The notes: generated by a model from the sequence alone, not told the origin. A stretch of DNA of 64,000 nt from Lentisphaeraceae bacterium (GCA_004555175.1 SFJE01000004.1:1-64000), one strand, 5' to 3'; shown: positions 27,708 through 35,911, counted from the stretch's first letter. A program made the numbers and translations.

Positions 27708-28064
27708 TTAGTTGGTCGCATCTTCAGGGAGGACGTGGCCCTTCGGACATGAGGTCTTATAGCGGCCGGTGCCATCATCGGCTGGCATCGTATAGGAGCT
27801 GTTAGCGTCAGACGGGCATCTCATCTTGCTGATGGAGATCTTAAGATACTGATTCAGGTGGGTAGCGTCCACGGCTTCCCCATTAATCAAGCACTGCTCA
27901 GCAGCGGCTTCAATCTGCTTCATATTGGCAATGCAGGCGTTCTTCTGGGAGGTCTGCCTAGAGCGGACGAAGTTCGGGACGGCGATGGCGGCGAGGATGC
28001 CGATGATCGCGACCACGATCATAATTTCAACGAGCGTGAAGCCCTGCTTCAACTGCTTATTCAT
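27708..28064 (-). CDS. pilA: Major type IV pilin
   Basis: A 118-aa prepilin with an 8-residue leader and canonical site KQG|FTLVEIMIVVAIIGIL, with Glu at +5 and the hydrophobic assembly helix. The globular domain is small and has a Cys-bounded C-terminal loop (RCPSDANSSYT...TSCPKGH). It is processed by a prepilin peptidase not encoded here and polymerises into the pilus. ATG 28064 follows GAAAGG. Transcription comes from the sigma-54 promoter at 28139-28154 and ends at the 27655 hairpin, so it can be expressed as a monocistronic unit. Confidence 0.95.
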   Translation of the reverse strand: MNKQLKQGFTLVEIMIVVAIIGILAAIAVPNFVRSRQTSQKNACIANMKQIEAAAEQCLINGEAVDATHLNQYLKISISKMRCPSDANSSYTMPADDGTGRYKTSCPKGHVLPEDATN

Positions 28065-28107
28065 TGTGCGAGTACCTTTCTGTACGGTAGCGTGACTATC
28101 GAACTGA

Positions 28108-28123
28108 CTTGGCACACGCCAAG
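28108..28123. promoter_or_regulatory. Inverted repeat in the pilin 5' leader
   Basis: CTTGGC-ACAC-GCCAAG is a perfect 6-bp inverted repeat. It lies just downstream of the predicted sigma-54 start site. It could be an operator or a 5' mRNA hairpin that protects the pilin transcript. Confidence 0.5.
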
Positions 28124-28138
28124 CTGTCTTTCCTCCTT

Positions 28139-28154
28139 TGCAATGGGCGTGCCA
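28139..28154 (-). promoter_or_regulatory. Sigma-54 promoter of the major pilin gene
   Basis: The minus strand reads TGGCACGCCCATTGCA, a perfect TGGCACG-N4-TTGCA sigma-54 promoter. The transcript would start near 28127, about 60 nt upstream of the pilin ATG. sigma-54 itself is encoded at 51225-52700 and an NtrC-type activator at 12294-13682. Confidence 0.92.
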
Positions 28155-28206
28155 AATCAGGAAGGGCGGGAACTTTTTTGCGCTTCGCTCAAAAGCAGTC
28201 TCCCGA

Positions 28207-28267
28207 TTTCTCATTCCTGTAAAGAGGTTTCTTAGTTTTAAGAATGGCAATTCTCGGGAATGAGAAA
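28207..28267. promoter_or_regulatory. Candidate enhancer (activator-binding) sites upstream of pilA
   Basis: TTTCTCATTCC (28207-28217) and its exact inverted copy GGAATGAGAAA (28257-28267) lie 53-128 bp upstream of the sigma-54 promoter, the usual place for NtrC-family binding sites. The region between them is A/T-rich relative to its surroundings. Assignment to the PilR-like protein is inference. Confidence 0.5.
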
Positions 28268-28289
28268 AATCCCTTCTCGAAATGGCCCA

Positions 28290-28365
28290 GGGCCTACCCC
28301 ACCTCGAGGTAGGGCCTGGGTCACCTTGAGGTAGGGCCTACCCCGCCTCGAGGTAGGGCCTGGGG
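28290..28365. repeat. CTCGAGGTAGGGCCT repeat cluster
   Basis: Three close copies of CCTCGAGGTAGGGCCT-like sequence are present (one has CTTGAGG). The same motif makes up the tandem units in the prepilin leader at 11591-11655. Confidence 0.8.
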
Positions 28366-28375
28366 GAGGGGGGGA

Positions 28376-28562
28376 AGGGCGCGGCCATTGAAGTGGCCGG
28401 GGGTTTTGAGCCAGGCGCTCGCTTCGCTCGCTGCGCGGCAAATATGCCGCGCCACGGAACCGTTAACGGCAGGAGGAGGGCTGGCCTTTCGGTAAGGGGC
28501 TTCCGAGCCGGGCGGGCGGAGGCCAGGGCGCGGCCATTGGAGCGGCCGGGGGGCTTGAGCCA
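28376..28562. repeat. 38-bp direct repeat pair
   Basis: 28376-28413 and 28525-28562 match at 34 of 38 positions. Each contains the palindrome-like CGGCCATTG(A/G)AG(T/C)GGCCG. Confidence 0.75.
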
Positions 28563-28937
28563 CCGCGGCCAGGGGCAGGAGAACCGGCGGCACCCAGAGG
28601 GCCACCGGCGGGCCCAAGGCGACGGAAAGGTCCCGAAGCAGCCCCTGGGTCGCGGGGACGCGGCCCCTCAGAACGGGCAAAGCAAAAGGCCCCCCTGCGC
28701 CCCGCGCCGCCGAGCCGCGCTTGGGGCTTGGGGGCGGAGCCCCCAAACGGCCCTTGCTGGGAGGCGCGGCAGCGCATCCCTGCTGCGGAGGCAAGGCGTA
28801 CCAGGGGGGTGAACGGTGAACAGAAAGCGGAGGTGCCCGCAGGGCGCCTCTGCCGGGGTGGAGCGCACTGCGCTCCCGAGGTGCAGGGCGAGGAGCCCTG
28901 CCTTGGGGTGCGGGGGCGAGTAGCCCCCGGGTGCCTT

Positions 28938-31900
28938 TCACGCGAGCAGGCAGCAAGCGATGGCGTGACCGAAGAGGATGGAGGTTTTGATGGGGATGAG
29001 CTTCCCGCGCAGGTGGGGGAAGTTATCGGCCCACGCGCCGAGGAGTTCCATCTGGAGCATGCCAGTGGCGGCTTCGGAGGAGCGAATCCGGAGGTCGGTG
29101 GGGGCGAAGCGGATGCCGGTGCCGAGGGCCTTGGAGATAGCCTCCTTGGCGCACCAGAAGCGGAGGATGGCGGTGGGTCCGTCGCCGCTCTTGGTAGCGA
29201 GCTCCTGCTCCTCGAGGGTGAAGACACCGCGGAGGAAGTCCTCGGTGAGGTCGCGATCGACCGATTCGACGTCGAGGCCGATATGGCCGTGGAGGACGCT
29301 TGCGCCGAGGATGAGGCCGGCGGTGTGGGCGATGGTGAGGTCGAGCGGGGCCGAGACCTGGCTCTGCCATTCGCCGACGGGGTGGGGCTTGCCGAGGGCA
29401 TCCTTCCAGATAGCGATGTCGGCGGCCGGTTCGTAGAGGTTGAAGTTCTGGAGGAGGAGGCGGCGGACCGACTCCTTGGCGGCGGTTCGGCCGAGGAGCC
29501 ATTCGAGGCGGCGGTGGGCGGTACCGCCCATCTGGGCGAAGTTCTCGCGCTCGTTGTGGGTGAGGACGGCGGCGGCGAGGGCCTTGAGCCAGAGCTCCTG
29601 GTTGGAGACGAAGAAGTCGGGCGCGTCGTTGACGTAGAGGGCGCCGACGACCTCGGCGGTGGGGTCGGGTAAGAGGGTGGCAGGGAGAGGCTGGGTGATG
29701 AAGAACTTGGCCGGGTTCATCACGAAGTCGCGCAAGGCGCGTCCGGCGCGGCCGCTCATCTCCTCCCAGGCCTCGATGGCAAGGATGGGGTGACCGGCGG
29801 TGTCGGTGACCTGGATGTCGACCTGGAAGGAACGTGGGGTGACGTTGACCAGGCGCAGAGCGCAGCGCAGGCGGGTGCCCTCGGGGACCCAGACGGCGTA
29901 GTAGCGGATGGATTGGCAGCGGAAGGGGAGGGAGATGGCGCCGTGGAAGCGCTCGTGCGAACGCCAGAGGGGGAAGCCGGAGACCACCGCGTCGAGCAAG
30001 AGGGGCATGGCGGTGAAGAGGGGGTTGCGGCTGGCGCGGACGGTGGCCGAGCGCGAGGGGATGCGCAGCTCGTAATCGAGGCCGTTGTAGCCCCAGCCCG
30101 AGACATGGCGGACGTTGCGCAGGAGGGGACCCTGGAAGAGGCGGCCGGGGTAGATTTCGCGCGCGTCCCAGTTCACCTGCTTGGGGGCGACGAGGGGCTG
30201 GAGTTCGCCTGCCTCCGGGGCCTCGGGCACGGCCGGGGCAAAGGTGAAGAGCGCCTCCATCACGGGGTGGACCGCTTCGCCCTCGCTTGCGTCGGTACTT
30301 AGGCGGACGCGGAGGGTAGTCTGGCCTTCGAGCTCGGTGGGCGCGTCGTGGGAGAGGGCGACGCTGATACGCAGGTCGATTTGGCCAAAGTCGAAGGAGA
30401 GCCAACGCGGGGCGCGCAGGTGGGTGATGGCGCAGAGGACGGGGTTGCCCGAACGGCCGGAGGCCGAGGCGAGGAGGAGGCGCTGGGCGGCCTCGGCCAT
30501 CACCTCCAGGCCGGTGGGCACGGAGAAGAGGGTCAGGCCGCGCATCTGCGGATCGCTGAGCGAGACGCCCGAGGTGCCGATGGCGTAGTCATTCAGGAAG
30601 GGGAAGTCCTCCAGACGCAGCGAGCAGCGCAGCTCCAGGCGCTCGGCGGTGCGCTCGAGCTCTTGGGCGGTGCGCAGGAGGGGGCCGACGAGGCCGGTGG
30701 CGGGGAAGTTGGAGGGCAGGGCGTGAGCGTGGGTGGCCTGGGTGGCCTCCTCGGCCAAGGCGTTCTCCATCCCGAGGATGCGGTGGGCATCGATGAGTTC
30801 GGGGCGGATGGCCGGGAGCTCGCGGGTCAGGCGCAGGGTGAGGGTCTCGCTCTCGCCCTCGGCCAAGGGCGTATCGAAGTCCAGCCGCTGGGCGTGGGCG
30901 AAGAAGCGTAGGCCCGAGTAGTCAATCGGCACGCCGTGGGCAGCCAGGAGGCCGGCGGCTTGGCCCACCTGCACGCCACCCGAGCGGTGGAGGATGTGCA
31001 TCGGGATGGTGGCAATCGGCTCCTCGCGGCCGGCCAAAATCTTGGCAATGAGCGGCGAGAGGAGGCCGCGGGCACCCACTTCTACAAAGAGGCGGCAGCC
31101 GCTCGCGTACATTGCCTCGATCATTTGGCGGAAGTGGAGCGGCTCGGCCATTTGGTCGACGAGCGCGCTGACGACCGAGGAGGTGGAGTGACCCATCGGC
31201 TGGGCGGTCACGGCGGAGAAGAAGGTGACCTGCGGCTCGCAGGTGACATATTTGGAGAAGAAGCGCTCGAAGATTTGGCGCAGGCGGATGTCGCGCGCGC
31301 CGGTGTTGAAGGGGGCGAGGAGCGGTTCGGCCACGGAGAGGCCGCCGCCTTCGGCGATGGCGGCTTCCACGGTGGCCCGGTAATCGGGCGCCACGGCCAG
31401 GACGCAATCGTCGGCGGTCAACTCCTGGGCCACCACCAGTTGCCCATTCGAGGTGGCGGCGAGCGCGCGCAGCTTCTCCACGGCAAAGCCCGAGACGGTC
31501 AGTTGCAGCCAAGGCGTGGCAGTTTCGGTGCCCAGGCGCAGGAGCATCTTGCCGGCATCGCGCAGAATCTGCACCAGGCGCAGCTTGGGATCGTGGTGCG
31601 TGGCGTGGAAGGCCGAGAAGGCGCCGAGCCCCACGCCGCCCACGGCCGCCGGTTGGACGCCTACGCCGCGGAGGAAGTCGGCAAAGACCTTACTGGCGAG
31701 GTAGGTGGAGGCGGAGGCGAGGAGGGGGAGGAAGTCGCGCGAGGCACTGAGGGGGAGGGTGTGCTCGGGGGCGGTGGAGAAGAGCCACTCGGAGGGGGAG
31801 GCCACATCGCAGAAGCCGGCGAAGGCCTCCTCCATATCGTCGAAGCGCTCGCGCACGCCATCGAAGGTAAGGGCTAGGTCGCGCATCATCTCCAGATGGA

Positions 31901-32246
31901 AGGAGCCGGTGCCCGGGAAGATGAAGGCCACCTTGCCGCCCTCGAGGGCCAGCGGACGCGTGGTAAAGAAGATGCCCGACTTATCGCGCAGCCGCGTGCG
32001 GCCACTACGCAGCGCGTTGAGGGCCATCGTCAGCTTGCGCGCCATCTCCTCGAGCGAGGCCACCCACAGCCCCACCACGCACTGCTTGCCGCGCGCATCC
32101 CGGGTGGCGGTGTAGACCACATCTATCAGCCGCACCCCGCGGCTGCGTTCCAGGAAGGATTGCACGCGTAGGATTTCGGCCTCCAGGCCGCTGAGGTCGC
32201 CCGCGCCAATCAGGCAGAGGACGCCTTCGGAGCGTTCCAGGCTCAT
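28938..32246 (-). CDS. Pseudo-acyltransferase / dehydratase / phosphopantetheinyl transferase fusion
   Basis: A 1102-aa polyketide-synthase-like protein. (1) Malonyl/acyltransferase fold at ~105-400 (FIFPGTGSFHLEM), but the nucleophile elbow reads GGVGLGA (203-209) instead of GHSxGE, so Ser is Gly206, and the catalytic His region reads FNT (Asn314). (2) Double-hotdog dehydratase-like region at ~540-830: the expected His is Tyr554 (LNDYAI), while Asp752 is kept. (3) Sfp-type PPTase at ~865-1102 with RRLEWLLGR, IGLDVE and WCAKEA, apparently intact. No carrier-protein motif is seen. ATG 32246 overlaps the ketosynthase stop (ATGA). The PPTase could activate a carrier protein encoded elsewhere. 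Confidence 0.85.
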   Translation of the reverse strand: MSLERSEGVLCLIGAGDLSGLEAEILRVQSFLERSRGVRLIDVVYTATRDARGKQCVVGLWVASLEEMARKLTMALNALRSGRTRLRDKSGIFFTTRPLALEGGKVAFIFPGTGSFHLEMMRDLALTFDGVRERFDDMEEAFAGFCDVASPSEWLFSTAPEHTLPLSASRDFLPLLASASTYLASKVFADFLRGVGVQPAAVGGVGLGAFSAFHATHHDPKLRLVQILRDAGKMLLRLGTETATPWLQLTVSGFAVEKLRALAATSNGQLVVAQELTADDCVLAVAPDYRATVEAAIAEGGGLSVAEPLLAPFNTGARDIRLRQIFERFFSKYVTCEPQVTFFSAVTAQPMGHSTSSVVSALVDQMAEPLHFRQMIEAMYASGCRLFVEVGARGLLSPLIAKILAGREEPIATIPMHILHRSGGVQVGQAAGLLAAHGVPIDYSGLRFFAHAQRLDFDTPLAEGESETLTLRLTRELPAIRPELIDAHRILGMENALAEEATQATHAHALPSNFPATGLVGPLLRTAQELERTAERLELRCSLRLEDFPFLNDYAIGTSGVSLSDPQMRGLTLFSVPTGLEVMAEAAQRLLLASASGRSGNPVLCAITHLRAPRWLSFDFGQIDLRISVALSHDAPTELEGQTTLRVRLSTDASEGEAVHPVMEALFTFAPAVPEAPEAGELQPLVAPKQVNWDAREIYPGRLFQGPLLRNVRHVSGWGYNGLDYELRIPSRSATVRASRNPLFTAMPLLLDAVVSGFPLWRSHERFHGAISLPFRCQSIRYYAVWVPEGTRLRCALRLVNVTPRSFQVDIQVTDTAGHPILAIEAWEEMSGRAGRALRDFVMNPAKFFITQPLPATLLPDPTAEVVGALYVNDAPDFFVSNQELWLKALAAAVLTHNERENFAQMGGTAHRRLEWLLGRTAAKESVRRLLLQNFNLYEPAADIAIWKDALGKPHPVGEWQSQVSAPLDLTIAHTAGLILGASVLHGHIGLDVESVDRDLTEDFLRGVFTLEEQELATKSGDGPTAILRFWCAKEAISKALGTGIRFAPTDLRIRSSEAATGMLQMELLGAWADNFPHLRGKLIPIKTSILFGHAIACCLLA

Positions 32247-33637
32247 CGGTCAACCTCCTCAAGCACGGCCGCGCCGGCGCGTCCTTTGGCCGAGAGGGTG
32301 GAGACGGCCAGGCGCCGGGGCCGCGTGGAGGAGGCGATCCACGGCCGCGCCTCCTGCACCCAGTAGTAGGCCTGCTCGGGTTCGCGCAGGCGGAAGCTCT
32401 CATCCACTGGGGTGACCGAGGGCGGCAGCACGCGGTGGCTGATGGCGAGGATGCCCTTGAGCAGTCCCAGAGCTCCGGCGGCGGTAAAGGTGTGGCCAAA
32501 GGAGGTCTTGGCCGAGCCGAGGGCTAGGAGGGGAATGTGCGCGCCGCGGTTGGCGGTCATCCGGTGCAAGATGGCCTCCTCGGCAGCATCTTCGGCGGGG
32601 ATGCCCGAGCCATTCATCTCCCAGTAGTCGATGTCGCGGAAGGCGTTGGGGAGGCGGCGCAGGGCGCGATGGAGGGCGCGGCGGAGGCTTTCGGGGAGAC
32701 CGCCTTCGGCCTCTGGGGCAATGCCAGAGATCTGCGCGCAGCCGTGGAGCTTGGCGTAGACATTGGGCGAACCATTCTTCTGGACTTCGGCCAGGCGCCG
32801 GAGGATAAAGGCTGCGCCCCCTTCGCCGGGCAGGGTGCCCACGGTGCTGAGGGTAAAGGGTTTGAGTTCGCGGCCGGGGCAGAAGGGCGTCAGGGCCGCT
32901 TCGCCGGCCAGTTGGGTCTGTGAGAGGGGCGGCTGCAGGGCCACCACGATGGCTACATCGCACTGATTGAGGCGCAGCGCGTTGGAGGCGGCCTCCAGGC
33001 AGGCGAAGACTGAACTTTCGCCGGCGGCGCACTGGCAGGCGGTGTCGCACGCGCCAAAGGTTTGGGCCAGTTGGCGGACCACGCCTTCGCCGCGCGCGAG
33101 TTCCGGTTGGCGGCGCTTGAGCAGGGGCAAGGTGGCGGTGAGTTCGCCGCGCAGGGCGGCCATTTGCTCGTAGCTGGCGGTGGGGAAGAAGCGCTGGAGG
33201 GTGCCGACAATCTGGCCGATGACATTCGCGTGCCAGAGCCAGTTGACGGCGGCGGGGTTAAAGCCGGCATCGTAGCCAACGAAGAGGGCCATGCGGTCGG
33301 AGTGGCTCTCGCCGGGGGGAATGCCGGCATCGATGAGGGCGTCGTCAATGAGCTGGGCGGCGAACCAGAAGTCCGTGTTGTCCCCCACGCCCAAATCTGG
33401 CGGCAGGGGCACGCGGTCGGCGCGGACGGCAAAGCGCTCGCCGAGCGCGGCGGAGACTTCGGGGAGGACGCAATCGGGGAAGAGTTCCTCGGCGGTGTGG
33501 CCATCGGGCGCTTCGGGCAGCGGGGTGAAGAAGCTTTGCTTGCGCAGGATTGCCTTCCAGAGAGCCCGCGGGGTGGGCGCACCGCCAAAGCAACCGCTCA
33601 GGCCAGTAAAGACAACGCTATCGGAGAGTGTGAGCAT
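32243..33637 (-). CDS. Atypical beta-ketoacyl synthase
   Basis: A 464-aa thiolase-fold protein with KS layout. The active-site Cys201 is in CDTACQCA, and the second His is in SFGHTFTAAG (His382). The first His motif, normally EAHGTGT, reads EMNGSGI (Asn342). Cys is therefore kept but one of the two catalytic His residues is replaced, which would be expected to impair decarboxylative condensation. ATG 33637 is used; an in-frame TTG lies 6 nt upstream. It is coupled to the downstream pseudo-AT/DH/PPTase gene. Related gene pairs occur in PUFA-, glycolipid- and polyene-type synthases. Confidence 0.85.
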   Translation of the reverse strand: MLTLSDSVVFTGLSGCFGGAPTPRALWKAILRKQSFFTPLPEAPDGHTAEELFPDCVLPEVSAALGERFAVRADRVPLPPDLGVGDNTDFWFAAQLIDDALIDAGIPPGESHSDRMALFVGYDAGFNPAAVNWLWHANVIGQIVGTLQRFFPTASYEQMAALRGELTATLPLLKRRQPELARGEGVVRQLAQTFGACDTACQCAAGESSVFACLEAASNALRLNQCDVAIVVALQPPLSQTQLAGEAALTPFCPGRELKPFTLSTVGTLPGEGGAAFILRRLAEVQKNGSPNVYAKLHGCAQISGIAPEAEGGLPESLRRALHRALRRLPNAFRDIDYWEMNGSGIPAEDAAEEAILHRMTANRGAHIPLLALGSAKTSFGHTFTAAGALGLLKGILAISHRVLPPSVTPVDESFRLREPEQAYYWVQEARPWIASSTRPRRLAVSTLSAKGRAGAAVLEEVDR

Positions 33638-33665
33638 GGCCAAGTGTGCGGCAGCGGGGGCGGGC

Positions 33666-34046
33666 TTAGGTGAAGTATTGCAGGCCCTCGGCCAGGACGC
33701 GCAGGAGCCGATCGAGCCGCGCGCAGGAGAGCTCTTCCACCGGGAACTTGCCCTCCAGCATCAGGTCGCCCTCGTTGGTGATTTCCTTATAGACCACTGC
33801 GCAACCGGTCAACCACTCGCCCAGGCGCAGTAGCCCGTAGGCCTCTTCGAGGTTCTGGGGCGGGCGGAGCCAGAGCTTGGCCGAAAGCGCCACCACCGCC
33901 CCGCCCTGCGAGATCTCCGGATTATCGATGAGTTCAAGCAGGCTCTCGCGCAAGACCGGATGGGTGAAGGCCCAAACAGCATAGCCTGGGGTCTTGGTTA
34001 CTTCCACAAAGCCTGGCGCGCGGTCGTGCAACCACGCTTCAGCCAC
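33666..34046 (-). CDS. Small YbjN/CesT-like protein leading the KS operon
   Basis: A small protein of unknown function with alternating strands and helices (YAVWAFTHPVLRESLLELID) and a C-terminal helix (CARLDRLLRVLAEGLQYF). This looks like the YbjN / type III chaperone-like fold. Two starts compete: GTG 34046 with ideal AAGGAG spacing (126 aa, chosen), and ATG 34094 (142 aa), which lies only 9 nt after a promoter -10 and would be leaderless. It stops 28 nt before the ketosynthase ATG, so it is likely cotranscribed and may be a partner or chaperone (inference). Confidence 0.7.
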   Translation of the reverse strand: MAEAWLHDRAPGFVEVTKTPGYAVWAFTHPVLRESLLELIDNPEISQGGAVVALSAKLWLRPPQNLEEAYGLLRLGEWLTGCAVVYKEITNEGDLMLEGKFPVEELSCARLDRLLRVLAEGLQYFT

Positions 34047-34103
34047 CGGAATCTCCTTTGCAAAGTCACAAGAGGGTTTCGCGTTCTGTTTCATACAGCA
34101 GGA

Positions 34104-34132
34104 ATGTTAGCACGCTTGCAGGCGCTTGGCAA
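34104..34132 (-). promoter_or_regulatory. Promoter of the KS/PPTase operon
   Basis: On the minus strand TTGCCA (34132-34127), a 17-bp spacer and TGC-TAACAT (-10 at 34109-34104). This is the same promoter style as alaS. Confidence 0.75.
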
Positions 34133-34147
34133 GCGGGGGAGAGGGGG

Positions 34148-34214
34148 AGAGAGCTGCTAGCTGTTAGCCATTAGCTGTTAGCTCGCTAACCGCTAGCCGC
34201 TAACGGCTAACCGC
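34148..34214. repeat. Heptad-repeat hairpin element R4 (TTAGC type)
   Basis: TTAGCTG/TTAGCCA-type heptads (34157-34182) face CTAACCG-type heptads (34185-34213), which pair imperfectly with them. The arm directly abuts the TAA stop of deoC (34215-34217). It has the same architecture as R1-R3 with a different heptad sequence. Confidence 0.8.
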
Positions 34215-34868
34215 TTATTGACGCGCGAGGAGCGCGTCAAGATTTCCCACGCCCAGGCGCTCGCAGCCCATGGCCAGATAGGCTTCGGCATCGGCGCGGG
34301 TGCGGATGCCGCCGGAGGCCTTGACCTTGATCTTGCCCTTGGCGGCCTTGAGCATTGTCTGGACGGCCTCGGGGGTGGCGCCGTGGGCGGCGAAGCCGGT
34401 GGAGGTTTTGACGAAGGCGGCCCCGGCCTTGATGGCGCAGGCAACGCCCTTGCGGATTTCGGCGGGGGTGAGCAGGCAGGTTTCGAGGATGACCTTGACG
34501 GGGTGGGGCCAGACGGCGGTCACAACGGCGTGAATTTCGTCGGTGATGCCTTCGGTGTCGCCATCCTTGAGGGCGGAGACGTTGATGACCATGTCAATCT
34601 CCTCGGCGCCGTGGGCGATGGCGAGTTGGGCTTCCATCGCCTTGAGGGTGCCGAGGGTGTTGCCATGCGGGAAGCCAACTACGGCCGCGACGATGGTCTC
34701 GCTCTCGCGCAGGCATTCGGCGGCGAAGCGGACGTCGCAGCTCTTGACGCAGAGGCAGCCCACGCCGAGTTCGCGGCAGCGCTCGGCCGCTTCGTGGAGT
34801 TGCTCCATCGAGGCTTCGGGCTTGAGGATGGCGTAATCGAGGGTCTTGAGGAGGGCTTTATCGGTCAT
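34215..34868 (-). CDS. deoC: Deoxyribose-phosphate aldolase
   Basis: A 217-aa class I aldolase that splits 2-deoxyribose 5-phosphate into glyceraldehyde 3-phosphate and acetaldehyde in nucleoside salvage. The Schiff-base Lys is in FVKTSTGF, the second Lys is in VKASGGIRT, and CVKSCDVRF and GFPHGNTLG are typical. Length is normal. ATG 34868 is chosen over an upstream in-frame TTG. It lies 7 nt after the hexose-6-phosphate mutarotase gene. Confidence 0.95.
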   Translation of the reverse strand: MTDKALLKTLDYAILKPEASMEQLHEAAERCRELGVGCLCVKSCDVRFAAECLRESETIVAAVVGFPHGNTLGTLKAMEAQLAIAHGAEEIDMVINVSALKDGDTEGITDEIHAVVTAVWPHPVKVILETCLLTPAEIRKGVACAIKAGAAFVKTSTGFAAHGATPEAVQTMLKAAKGKIKVKASGGIRTRADAEAYLAMGCERLGVGNLDALLARQ

Positions 34869-34875
34869 CTTCAAC

Positions 34876-35745
34876 TCACTTCTTTTGGAGGCACTGGAAA
34901 CGGCAGGTGAGGGTGTGGCTTTCGCCGGGGGCGAGGGTAATCTGGCCGCCGGTGTGGTGCGGGTTGGCCGGCTCCACGCAGACGAAGTGGCGCGGAGCTT
35001 CTAGGGGCAAATCGCCAAAGGCGTGGTCCAGCGGCGGGTGCCAGACCACGACGGCCGCCGCCTCATCGGCCGCCACCGCCACGGTGCGCTCAAGGATGGG
35101 GTCCTCCAGCGCGGCCAGGACGTCGGGCTGCGGGAAGACGGTGTCGATGCCCGTTTCGTCGGAGAAGGTGATGAGGCGATTGTCGATGCCCTGTAGCCGC
35201 GCTTGGCGGGCATCGCCCAGGCGCAGATAGGCGTGGAGCGCCTCGCCGAAGGTGAAGGGCACCTCGCCGCGGTTGCGGGTCTGCAGGTCGAGCGTCAGGC
35301 AGTCGCCCAGGGTGATGGTCAGGCGCAGTCGATAGGGGAAGGGGAAGGCTGGGTCGGTGGCCTCGGCATCGGTCAGCTCCAAGGTCAGCGCGGTTTCGTT
35401 GGCGCTATACTCGCTCTCGACCGGGTGCCAGAGGGCGCGGCGGGCGAAGCCGTGGGCGGGCGAACCGGGCGGGTAGCCCGCCGGCGCGGCGCCAAACCAC
35501 GGCCAGCAGATGGGAATGCCGCCGCGGATGGCCTTCCCGGCCGAGAAGTCTGCCAGGGGGCTCAGGTAGAGCGCGTCGCGGTGCCCGAGGGGGCGGTAGG
35601 AGAGCACCTGGCCGCCGTGGAGGGCTACTTCGCAGACGGCCTTCGGGGCCACCAAGGCAACAATCGCGCCCTCGCCGGGACCCTCCCGGAAGGCGATCCG
35701 CCCGGCTGCACCAAAGCGGCGATTGAGATCTAGAATATCGTTCAT
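34876..35745 (-). CDS. D-hexose-6-phosphate mutarotase (YeaD-like)
   Basis: A 289-aa aldose-1-epimerase-fold enzyme that interconverts anomers of hexose 6-phosphates. Family features include GGIPICWPWFG, the catalytic His in PAHGFAR, EALHAYLRLGD and the C-terminal catalytic Glu in CVEPANPHHTG. Full length. AAAGGA precedes ATG 35745. It is first in a two-gene unit with deoC, both in sugar-phosphate metabolism. Confidence 0.92.
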   Translation of the reverse strand: MNDILDLNRRFGAAGRIAFREGPGEGAIVALVAPKAVCEVALHGGQVLSYRPLGHRDALYLSPLADFSAGKAIRGGIPICWPWFGAAPAGYPPGSPAHGFARRALWHPVESEYSANETALTLELTDAEATDPAFPFPYRLRLTITLGDCLTLDLQTRNRGEVPFTFGEALHAYLRLGDARQARLQGIDNRLITFSDETGIDTVFPQPDVLAALEDPILERTVAVAADEAAAVVVWHPPLDHAFGDLPLEAPRHFVCVEPANPHHTGGQITLAPGESHTLTCRFQCLQKK

Positions 35746-35767
35746 CGGGAGTCCTTTGGGGAGTGAA

Positions 35768-35910
35768 TAGCTGACAGCGGACAGCGGACAGTTACCAGCG
35801 CTGGCGCTCGAGGAGGAAGCCCCGTCTGAGCCGTGAAAACATTCTCATTGGGCCATCAACCTTTCCGTCGCGTTAGCGGCTGTCATCTGTCATCTGTTAT
35901 CTGTCATCTC
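35768..35910. repeat. Heptad-repeat hairpin element R5 (full length)
   Basis: The left arm is CAGCGGA-type heptads (35770-35792) and the right arm is CTGTCAT-type heptads (35877-35910). The core shares three blocks of 16-20 bp with R3, including CCGTCGCGTTAGCGGCTGTC. It ends 2 nt 3' of the FmdB-like gene's stop. Confidence 0.85.
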
Positions 35911-35911
35911 T

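Larger units (their letters stand above)
28270..28937. other. Gene-free, repeat- and palindrome-rich block
   Basis: About 670 bp separate the pilin promoter from the PPTase-fusion gene. No convincing gene is present; open frames here are Pro/Arg/Gly-rich with no ribosome-binding site. The block holds the CTCGAGGTAGGG repeats, a 38-bp direct repeat, and many short palindromes such as GAGCGCACTGCGCTC and GGGGGCGGAGCCCCC. Confidence 0.75.

Noticed and set aside
28321..28956. 211-codon minus-strand frame in the repeat block
   Set aside because: Pro/Arg/Gly-rich translation of repeats and palindromes, with no ribosome-binding site and no recognisable domain.
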